Of a stretch of 5,490 bases of DNA, positions 1 through 5,188 are shown piece after piece (position 1 is the first letter of the stretch; each line of letters begins with the position of its first letter). The notes under the pieces are model-generated. The model saw only the letters and a program-made list of their open reading frames with translations. It was not told where the DNA came from and did no database searches. The stretch spans positions 1 to 5,490 of the forward strand of contig JAGGVM010000069.1 of NCBI GenBank assembly GCA_021157985.1. Reading direction: 5' to 3'. The position numbers and the translations under genes are program-made. Source of the DNA: Nitrososphaerota archaeon. Its GTDB lineage: Archaea; Thermoproteota; Nitrososphaeria_A; Caldarchaeales; Wolframiiraptoraceae.

Positions 1-1126
1 ACCCCGTTTGGGAGACGTGCCTCCCTTCTTCATCGGCGTAGGTTAAGGAGACCGGGATCGAATACGATCGCCCGGATGCGAGCCTGTTCACGAAAACCTT
101 CAGGGATAGCTGCTTTGATTCTCCAGGCGCCAGATCTCCGAGCTTAACGGAGGTCGACCCCTCGAGCAGGGTTAGCGGCGGATTCGGCAGCTGAGCTAAG
201 CCTATCGCGACGTTTACATCTTCCGCGGTTTCCGATCCCCTGTTCGTTACCACGATTTTCAGGGTAGAGGTTTTAGCAGGTTCGAGAACCGGGTTTTCGA
301 GGTATGCGTCCAGCACGACGCCTACTCCGCCGAGAGGCTTGATCCGCAGAGAGATTGACTGAACTTCTTGAACCGGGATGCCGTAGGAGTTCAGGTAGCT
401 TATCACGAGCTTTATCGCGGAGGTCGAGTCGGCTAAAGCCCTGCTTGCCAACACCTTTACGGGAATATTAGTTGATGAGCCGGCCTTCAAGTTTCCGATA
501 ACGTGTTTGCCCTGGCCGCTCAGAATCGCGAGCCCCGGTGAGCCTGCTTCAACTTGGACCTCGAGGCTGGCGGCGTCGGCTGAACCCGTGTTCCTCAGAG
601 TTATCGTCAGCTCCTGCTCCTTTCCAGGCTCCAGCTCGCTTGGATTCGCCTCGACGTCTATCGCGCTTTTACCCGGGACCCTGAACTCTATGTTCATGAA
701 GGTTTGGGAGACGTCGTCTTCACCCCACTCGACGTATCTGACCTCGAGCACGGCCTTGTGGACCCCGACCTCGACCGACTTATCTATGTCTACCAGGAAC
801 TTGAAGTAGAAGTATCCGCCGGAGGGGATCTGCTGGACCACGGACGGCCTCGTATCACGGTCTCCGGTCACCGCGTCCCTGAATCCTTCGGGTAAGTGGA
901 GGATTCCCTCCGCGTATCTGAAGGGCTTTTGCTCGGTGTTCACGAGCTGGACTACTAGCTGGACTCCTTCGTCTCCGGGAGCAACCTCGACCTTATTTGC
1001 GATGTCGCCGAACCACGCGTCAGCGAACTTGACGTCGGGCACGGCTTGAGCTGAGACGGAGCTAAGTAGGGGCGCGACCACCGTCGCTGCCAATAAGACT
1101 AGGAAAAATAGGCTAATTCTCTTCAT
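1..1126 (-). CDS. Secreted CARDB/NEW3-like S-layer-type repeat protein, C-terminus beyond window
   Basis: An open frame of 375 codons runs leftward from ATG at 1126 and leaves the window without a stop, so the gene is 3'-truncated by the window edge. The N-terminus is a Sec signal peptide: basic MKRI, a hydrophobic stretch at about residues 5-24, and a likely signal-peptidase site after AQA (residues 26-28). The rest is beta-rich with no membrane helix and shows about three repeats (roughly 33-152, 153-264, 265-375). Repeats 2 and 3 carry an NPxxLEP element and an N-[TR]-G-S turn, as in CARDB/NEW3/COG1361 archaeal surface proteins. The start is firm: a TGA lies in frame two codons upstream and GGTG (1133-1136) sits 6 nt before the ATG. 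It overlaps the upstream ATPase gene by 14 bp, implying co-transcription and coupling. I infer an extracytoplasmic partner of the ABC system; a C-terminal membrane anchor or fused permease could lie outside the window. Confidence 0.85.
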   Translation of the reverse strand, partial: MKRISLFFLVLLAATVVAPLLSSVSAQAVPDVKFADAWFGDIANKVEVAPGDEGVQLVVQLVNTEQKPFRYAEGILHLPEGFRDAVTGDRDTRPSVVQQIPSGGYFYFKFLVDIDKSVEVGVHKAVLEVRYVEWGEDDVSQTFMNIEFRVPGKSAIDVEANPSELEPGKEQELTITLRNTGSADAASLEVQVEAGSPGLAILSGQGKHVIGNLKAGSSTNIPVKVLASRALADSTSAIKLVISYLNSYGIPVQEVQSISLRIKPLGGVGVVLDAYLENPVLEPAKTSTLKIVVTNRGSETAEDVNVAIGLAQLPNPPLTLLEGSTSVKLGDLAPGESKQLSLKVFVNRLASGRSYSIPVSLTYADEEGRHVSQTG

Positions 1127-1799
1127 GGATCACACCATCCCTTATTCTTACTATTCTCTTGGCCGGAGCCGCCGTCTCAGGGTTATGCGTTACCACTATT
1201 AGTGTTATTCCGAGCTCGCGGTTCAGGTTCGTGAGGAGGTCGACGATCTCGGAGGCTGAGGCTGAGTCGAGGTTTCCGGTCGGCTCGTCCGCGAGGATTA
1301 TCTTGGGATCGGTTACTATCGCCCTCGCTATCGCGACCCTCTGCTGCTCTCCTCCGCTAAGCTCCGTGGGCTTGTGGTTCATCCTGTGAGCCAGACCTAC
1401 CTTCTCCAGGGCCTCTTTCGCTCTCCGCGCCCGCTCCTCGCCGTTGACGCCTCTCACGACTAAGGGAAGCATCACGTTTTGGAGCGCCGTGAGCCTCGGA
1501 ATCAGGTTGAAGGTCTGGAAGACGAAGCCTATGTAGCGGTTTCTGAGCAAGCTTAGCTCGCCGTCGCTGAGCTTGCTGGGGTCTCTCCCCTCTATGAGAA
1601 CTCTTCCCCGAGTCGGCCTATCCAAGGCGCCCGCGAGATGGAGGAAAGTCGACTTCCCGCTTCCAGAGGGACCCATCACCGCTATATGCTCCCCCCTCCG
1701 TATCTCGATGCTGAGGCCTCTAAGTGCAGGGACCTCTACTTCGCCGAGCTTGTAGATCTTCCAGACGTTCTCGAACTTTATCGCGGGCGGCTCCGGCAG
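1113..1799 (-). CDS. MacB/LolD-type ABC transporter ATP-binding protein (CTG start proposed)
   Basis: A 228-residue cytoplasmic ATPase, normal length for the MacB/LolD/YknY family, which powers export or mechanotransmission together with FtsX-like permeases. Visible motifs, counted from the CTG: Walker A GPSGSGKST (43-51), Q-loop FVFQTFNLIP with Q95, signature LSGGEQQR (147-154), Walker B IILADEPT with E172, D-loop NLDS (176-179), H-loop His205. All catalytic residues are present. The family N-terminus (PAIKFENVWKIYKLGEVEVP) is encoded upstream of the first conventional start in frame, a GTG at 1679 that would remove about 40 residues and the A-loop strand. Between the in-frame TGA (1806-1808) and that GTG there is no ATG, GTG or TTG; CTG at 1797-1799 follows GGAGGTGA by 6 nt. 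The stop overlaps the next gene's start. The permease is not in the window and the substrate is unknown. The family call is very secure; the start is inferred. Confidence 0.93.
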   Translation of the reverse strand: MPEPPAIKFENVWKIYKLGEVEVPALRGLSIEIRRGEHIAVMGPSGSGKSTFLHLAGALDRPTRGRVLIEGRDPSKLSDGELSLLRNRYIGFVFQTFNLIPRLTALQNVMLPLVVRGVNGEERARRAKEALEKVGLAHRMNHKPTELSGGEQQRVAIARAIVTDPKIILADEPTGNLDSASASEIVDLLTNLNRELGITLIVVTHNPETAAPAKRIVRIRDGVIHEEN

Positions 1800-1805
1800 C
1801 TTGCT

Positions 1806-1813
1806 TCACCTCC
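1806..1813 (-). promoter_or_regulatory. Strong Shine-Dalgarno for the CTG-started ABC ATPase
   Basis: Minus strand reads GGAGGTGA, a full match to the archaeal anti-Shine-Dalgarno, followed by the 6-nt spacer AGCAAG and then CTG (1799-1797). The TGA inside this motif (1808-1806) is in frame with the ATPase and rules out any start farther upstream. The GTG inside the motif is in another frame that hits a stop after about 30 codons. This placement is the main evidence for initiation at CTG. Confidence 0.75.
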
Positions 1814-1834
1814 GTCTCGGGGGAGATCGGCGAG

Positions 1835-1848
1835 AATAAAAGTTTTTT
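1835..1848 (-). promoter_or_regulatory. Putative BRE/TATA promoter of the ABC cassette
   Basis: On the minus strand an A-run (AAAAAA, 1848-1843) is followed by CTTTTATT (1842-1835), resembling an archaeal BRE plus TATA box. Its centre is about 39 nt upstream of the proposed CTG start, so transcription starting some 25 nt downstream would give a short leader beginning near the GGAGGTGA motif. It stands out as the AT-rich part of an otherwise GC-rich spacer. Because TATA boxes are nearly symmetric, it might also serve the divergent trmB-like gene. Prediction by eye only. Confidence 0.5.
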
Positions 1849-1861
1849 GTAACTGTCGGAG

Positions 1862-1869
1862 TATTATAT
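1862..1869 (+). promoter_or_regulatory. Possible TATA box for the TrmB-family gene
   Basis: TATTATAT lies on the plus strand just before the regulator gene. If it is the TATA box, transcription would begin near 1888-1892, which would place the start codon at GTG 1893 on a nearly leaderless mRNA rather than at GTG 1872. No A-rich BRE precedes it. The alternative is that the AT patch at 1835-1848 drives this gene, giving a start near 1865 and translation from 1872. Confidence 0.3.
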
Positions 1870-1871
1870 GC

Positions 1872-2642
1872 GTGAGCGTGGACCGGGAGCTGGTGAGCTC
1901 TCTAAGGAAGCTCGGGCTGACCGAGTACGAGGCGAGGGCGTACGTGACGGTAGTTGAGCTCGGAGAAGCGGAGGCATACGAAGTGGCCAGGAGGTCGGGG
2001 GTTCCGAGGACGAGGATCTACGACGTCCTATCGAGGCTTGAAAGCGCCGGGCTCATCCAGCGGATAAGAGAAACGAGACCGGCGGTCTACTCCGCTATAT
2101 CTCCGGAGAGAACCCTCGGGCCCTTGAAGAACCAGCTCGTCGAGGAGCTCTCGAAAGCGATCAACAAGCTGAACTACATCTATCTCTCAGGGAAGACCGC
2201 CTCTAAGTGCGAGGTCTCGCTTCTGAGGGGTATGCAGGCCTATAGGGCTTCGCTGAGATTGCTTAGGGAGGCTGGAGAAGACCTGCTAGTCAGGGTCGTC
2301 TGCCTTCCGATAGGGGTATTCGAGGAGCTCGTGGAGGAGCTTAGGAGGATCAGGGAGAAGGGCGTGAAGATCTACTTGACCGTGGACGTTAAGCTGTTGA
2401 GGGAGATGATATCCATCGATAGGATAAACGAGGTTCTCGAGGAGTTCGGTGGAAGAAACTTCGCATCCCCCGTGCCGTTCAACTTCTTCGTCGCCGACTT
2501 CGAGGACGCTATGCTCCTCTACGTTCCATCGGACTCTCCCGAGAACTGCTATGGATTCCTGGTGCAGGGAGTCGGGGATGTAGGTAAGCTGATAAAGAGG
2601 AGGTTTCTAAGCGAACATGGCTTAAGGGGCTCGTCTGGCTAA
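1872..2642 (+). CDS. TrmB-family transcriptional regulator
   Basis: A protein of about 256 residues, within the range of archaeal TrmB-family regulators, which bind DNA through an N-terminal winged helix and often sense sugars or other small molecules through a C-terminal phospholipase-D-like domain. The helix-turn-helix is clear: KLGLTEYEARAY (13-24), then ELGEAEAYEVARRSGVPRTR (29-48) and IYDVLSRLESAGL (49-61), with a basic wing after it. A linker helix of about residues 86-104 probably mediates dimerisation, and about 114-250 is the alpha/beta effector-type domain. No membrane segment is seen. Upstream codons remain open to 1638 but run antisense through the ATPase gene, so that extension is rejected. 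In-frame starts are GTG at 1872, 1878 and 1893; 1872 is chosen because GGAG (1858-1861) lies 10 nt before it. It is divergent from the ABC cassette across 72 bp, which suggests, but does not prove, that it controls that cassette. Confidence 0.9.
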   Translation: MSVDRELVSSLRKLGLTEYEARAYVTVVELGEAEAYEVARRSGVPRTRIYDVLSRLESAGLIQRIRETRPAVYSAISPERTLGPLKNQLVEELSKAINKLNYIYLSGKTASKCEVSLLRGMQAYRASLRLLREAGEDLLVRVVCLPIGVFEELVEELRRIREKGVKIYLTVDVKLLREMISIDRINEVLEEFGGRNFASPVPFNFFVADFEDAMLLYVPSDSPENCYGFLVQGVGDVGKLIKRRFLSEHGLRGSSG

Positions 2643-4115
2643 GAGCTTGTTAAGCGCGTTCACCATCGCCTCGACGCTCGCCATCACTATATCCTCTCTC
2701 GCACCCCTGGCGGATACCACGTTCCCCCGCTCATCCGCGACCTTCACTATCACTTCGGCAACGGCATCCGATCCGCCCGTAACCGCCTCAATCCTGAACT
2801 CCTTCAAGCTCACCTTGGCGAGGTTCTGCGTTATCCTCTGAATAGCTTTGAGAGAGGCGTCTACCGGGCCGACGCCTGTTTCAGCTGAAACGTATTCCTT
2901 TCCCTCTATGTCGAGCTTTACCGAGGATGTCGGGATCACGCCCGTCCCGGTCACCACCACGAGCTCTCTCAGGTCGAGGACCTTCTTCTCAGGCGGAGGA
3001 GTCTCGATCACGGCTCGCGCGATCGCCACCACATCCGTGTCGGTCACGGTTTTACCTTTGTCACCCAGCTCCTTAACCCTCCTAACTATCTCGGAGAGCT
3101 GCTCCTCCGTCGGGGTTATTCCGCTTTCCTCGAGTATCGTCTTTATACCGCGTCTTCCAGCATGCTTACCCGCGACGAGCTTCCTCACCCTTCCGACGAG
3201 CTCGGGCTTGAAAGGCTCGAAGGTAGAAGGATCGATCACAACCCCCTTCACGTGGATTCCGGATTCGTGGGCGAACGCGTTGTCTCCTACCACCGGTTTA
3301 TGGGGTTGGATGGGTACTCCCGTGAGCCTTCTGACGAGCTGGGATAACGAGTATATCTTCGATGTATCGACGCCGGTCTTCTTCTTGTAGAGGAGGTGTA
3401 GGGCCATGACGACTTCTTCGAGGGCCGCGTTTCCCGCCCGCTCGCCTATACCGTTCACGGTGACGTGAGCCTGAGCGGCTCCCGCCTCGATCCCGGCCAG
3501 GGTGTTCGCGACCGCTAAGCCGAAGTCGTTATGGCAGTGGACGCTTATCGGTATTTTCACGGCCTTCTTCACCTCCGATACAAGCTCGCGCATCGTCTCA
3601 GGCGTCATGATTCCAACCGTGTCGGGTATGTCTATTCGATCGGCTCCGGCTTCCTCCGCGGCCTTGGAGACCTCTTTGAGAAAAGCTAGGTCTGTTCTCG
3701 TCGCATCCATCGGGGAGAACTCGCAGATGAAGCCGTGATCCTTGACGTATGAGACCGCGTCTTGAACCTTCTCGATCACCTCTTCTCTGCTGACCCCGAT
3801 TATCCTGAGGTGGACGTCGCTCGTCGAGAAGAAGACGTGAATGGTCGTTGGATCAGACTTCATGGCCGCGTCGATGTCCTCTTTCACGGCTCTGGCGAGC
3901 GCGCATACCTCCGCCTTCAAACCGGCCTCCGAAATCAGCTTAACGGCCCTCCGCTCCCCCTCGGAAGCCACCGGGAAACCCGCTTCTATGACGTCTACCC
4001 CGAGCCTGTCGAGCTGTACAGCTATTTCGAGCTTCTGCTCCGGGGTGAGGGTTACTCCAGGCGTCTGCTCTCCATCCCTTAGGGTTGTATCGAAGATTCG
4101 GACATACTCGCTCAA
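2622..4115 (-). CDS. leuA: 2-isopropylmalate synthase
   Basis: This 497-residue enzyme condenses acetyl-CoA with 2-oxoisovalerate, the committed step of leucine synthesis. The HMGL-like TIM barrel (about 1-270) carries FDTTLRDGEQTPG with Arg13 and metal ligand Asp14, the metal-binding HCHND (His193, His195), and GERAGNA with Asn229. HESGIH (283-288) lies in the linker region, and the LeuA dimer/feedback domain spans about 380-497 (GVGPVDASLKAI at 415-426; DIVMASVEA near 475-483). The EAGFPVAS (44-51), FFSTSDVHL (95-103) and EFSPMDATRTD (132-142) segments fit isopropylmalate synthase better than citramalate synthase, as does the leuD-leuB context. The intact regulatory domain suggests leucine feedback inhibition. 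The start is TTG: VRIFDTTLRD begins at residue 5 and no other start codon is nearby. The only ribosome-binding motif, GAGG (4130-4133), is 14 nt away, and the start lies in an inverted repeat. The gene follows leuB by 29 bp and its 3' end overlaps the converging regulator gene by 21 bp. Confidence 0.93.
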   Translation of the reverse strand: MSEYVRIFDTTLRDGEQTPGVTLTPEQKLEIAVQLDRLGVDVIEAGFPVASEGERRAVKLISEAGLKAEVCALARAVKEDIDAAMKSDPTTIHVFFSTSDVHLRIIGVSREEVIEKVQDAVSYVKDHGFICEFSPMDATRTDLAFLKEVSKAAEEAGADRIDIPDTVGIMTPETMRELVSEVKKAVKIPISVHCHNDFGLAVANTLAGIEAGAAQAHVTVNGIGERAGNAALEEVVMALHLLYKKKTGVDTSKIYSLSQLVRRLTGVPIQPHKPVVGDNAFAHESGIHVKGVVIDPSTFEPFKPELVGRVRKLVAGKHAGRRGIKTILEESGITPTEEQLSEIVRRVKELGDKGKTVTDTDVVAIARAVIETPPPEKKVLDLRELVVVTGTGVIPTSSVKLDIEGKEYVSAETGVGPVDASLKAIQRITQNLAKVSLKEFRIEAVTGGSDAVAEVIVKVADERGNVVSARGAREDIVMASVEAMVNALNKLLARRAP

Positions 4116-4130
4116 TTTGAGAAATTGAGC
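4110..4130. repeat. Perfect inverted repeat over the leuA start codon
   Basis: Plus-strand arms GCTCAATTT (4110-4118) and AAATTGAGC (4122-4130) are exactly complementary over 9 bp with a 3-bp centre, GAG. On the mRNA strand the leuA TTG start (4115-4113) lies in the 3' arm, and the 5' arm ends at the only nearby GAGG. It can be read either as an RNA hairpin hiding the start codon or as a DNA operator for a dimeric regulator. The AT-rich inner arms contrast with the surrounding GC-rich coding DNA. Confidence 0.7.
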
Positions 4131-4140
4131 CTCAGAGCTG

Positions 4141-4154
4141 TAAATTAAGTTTTC
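4141..4154 (-). promoter_or_regulatory. Possible internal BRE/TATA promoter for leuA
   Basis: The minus strand reads GAAAACTTAATTTA, resembling a BRE (GAAAA) followed by a TATA-like element, and spans the leuB stop codon. A transcript starting about 25 nt downstream would begin near 4120, inside the inverted repeat and a few bases before the leuA TTG, giving a nearly leaderless mRNA. That would explain the lack of a well-spaced ribosome-binding site. It is also the end of a coding sequence, so chance AT-richness is possible. Confidence 0.35.
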
Positions 4155-5176
4155 TCAGAGATCTCAGCCAATATCTCGGCGACCTTCCCTCCAAAAGAGG
4201 TTGTGGACTCGCTTCCCCCCAGATCCGGAGTTGAGATCCCCCGCCTCAGCGCTTCCTCAACGGCCTCAGCCAATAGTCTGGAAGCCGTCAAAGATTTTTC
4301 GTCACCGTTCTTAGAGCCCAGCCACTCGAACATCATGGAGGCGGAAAGTATCATCGAGACCGGGTTCGCTATGTTTTTGCCCGCTATATCGGGAGCGCAT
4401 CCGTGGACCGGTTCGAATACCGCGAAGCCCTCGCCTATGTTTCCGGAGGGAGCTAGGCCTAAGCCGCCGACGACTTGAGCCGCTTCATCTGATAGGATGT
4501 CGCCGAACATGTTCGTGGTTACGATGACGTCGAAGTCTTGTGGAGATCTTATCAAGTTCATCGCAGCCGCGTCGACGTACATCTCGGAGAAGGATACTTC
4601 AGGATATTCTTTTGAAATCTCTCTGCAGGTTTTGGCGAAGAGGCCGCAGGTAAGCCTCATGACGTTTGCCTTATGCACCGCGATGACCTTCCTCTTCCGC
4701 TTCAACGCGAGCTCGAAAGCGTAGCGCGCTATGCGCTCCGACCCGCGCTTGGTTATGACCCTGAGCCCTATTGCGGCGTCATCAACCTCGTACTCATATC
4801 CCTTATACAAGCCCTCCGTGTTCTCCCTGACTACGACCAAGTCTACATCAGGTCTCAAGGCCGGAGCCCCGGGGAGAGATTTCGCAGGCCTCACGTTCGC
4901 GTAGAGATCGAACAGCTGCCTTATCTTCACGATCACGTCAGCCGCCGTTTCGCCCACCGGCCCCTTTAAGCACGCGTGGGATTCTCTCAGGATCTCAACC
5001 GTGTCCTCGGGCAGAGGCTTACCGCGCTCTGCCAGGCACCTGTCACCGGCCTCAGCCTCGATTATCTCAAGGTCTAGGCCTAGGATTTCCTCGACTTTCG
5101 AGATAACTGTTAGGGTGGCTTCAGACTGCTCGGGCCCTATGCCGCCCCCTCTTATCAGCGCTATCTTGTACCTCAA
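4145..5176 (-). CDS. leuB: 3-isopropylmalate dehydrogenase
   Basis: This 343-residue member of the isocitrate/isopropylmalate dehydrogenase family would oxidise and decarboxylate 3-isopropylmalate with NAD+ to give the 2-oxo acid precursor of leucine. Visible: an N-terminal GGGIGPE loop (10-16), substrate-binding region with Arg86, Asn94 and Arg96, VRENTEGLYKG (116-126) with Arg117 and Tyr124, catalytic Lys169 in HKANV, VDAAAMN with Asp202, the family signature beginning NMFGDILSDEAA (Asp226, Asp230), and the cofactor loop EPVHG (255-259) followed by APDIAGKNIANP. The Asp-Ile pair in that loop fits NAD. Length is usual for archaeal LeuB. Oddities: Gly11 where Asp is customary in the GDGIGPE loop, and Cys at 177 and 260 where other residues are usual. 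The start is TTG, 4 nt after GAGTGATC. It lies 6 bp after leuD and 29 bp before leuA. Homoisocitrate or isocitrate dehydrogenase is the main alternative, disfavoured by the gene context. Confidence 0.92.
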   Translation of the reverse strand: MRYKIALIRGGGIGPEQSEATLTVISKVEEILGLDLEIIEAEAGDRCLAERGKPLPEDTVEILRESHACLKGPVGETAADVIVKIRQLFDLYANVRPAKSLPGAPALRPDVDLVVVRENTEGLYKGYEYEVDDAAIGLRVITKRGSERIARYAFELALKRKRKVIAVHKANVMRLTCGLFAKTCREISKEYPEVSFSEMYVDAAAMNLIRSPQDFDVIVTTNMFGDILSDEAAQVVGGLGLAPSGNIGEGFAVFEPVHGCAPDIAGKNIANPVSMILSASMMFEWLGSKNGDEKSLTASRLLAEAVEEALRRGISTPDLGGSESTTSFGGKVAEILAEISEKT

Positions 5177-5180
5177 GAGC

Positions 5181-5188
5181 GATCACTC
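5181..5188 (-). promoter_or_regulatory. Ribosome-binding site fixing the leuB TTG start
   Basis: Minus strand GAGTGATC lies 4 nt upstream of the TTG at 5176-5174. Its GTGATC core matches the GATCAC of the archaeal 16S rRNA 3' end. It includes the leuD stop codon TGA (5185-5183), so termination on leuD and initiation on leuB are closely linked. Confidence 0.6.

Noticed and set aside
507..895. Two overlapping plus-strand open frames in the left region
   Set aside because: They lie opposite the secreted repeat protein, whose 375-codon frame has a signal peptide and coherent beta repeats; the opposing frames show no domain or ribosome-binding site.
1113..1679. ABC ATPase starting at the GTG at 1679
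   Set aside because: This would remove the conserved N-terminal strand and A-loop region that is clearly encoded just upstream, and no good ribosome-binding site precedes it at the right spacing.
1638..1871. N-terminal extension of the regulator upstream to an ATG at 1638
   Set aside because: It runs antisense through the start and Walker A region of the ABC ATPase, crosses the promoter spacer, and adds sequence with no resemblance to TrmB proteins, whose N-terminus begins at the helix-turn-helix.
1868..1960. Short frame from ATG 1868 with GGAG at 6 nt
   Set aside because: It has about 30 codons, overlaps the regulator's helix-turn-helix codons in another frame, and has no recognisable product; its start context is noted only because it complicates the regulator start.
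2848..3390. Long plus-strand open frame of 180 codons opposite leuA
   Set aside because: The composition is Ser/Thr/Pro-rich with no recognisable domain, and it lies wholly antisense to a strongly conserved leuA. This is typical of a shadow frame in GC-rich coding DNA.
2622..4115. Citramalate synthase (cimA) identity for the leuA gene
   Set aside because: Segments EAGFPVAS, FFSTSDVHL and EFSPMDATRTD match isopropylmalate synthase patterns better, and the gene sits directly after leuD and leuB.
3762..4128. Plus-strand frames opposite the leuA N-terminus
   Set aside because: They are antisense to the most conserved part of LeuA and lack family resemblance.
4203..4969. Several plus-strand frames opposite leuB
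   Set aside because: All are antisense to conserved LeuB motifs and carry no recognisable domains.
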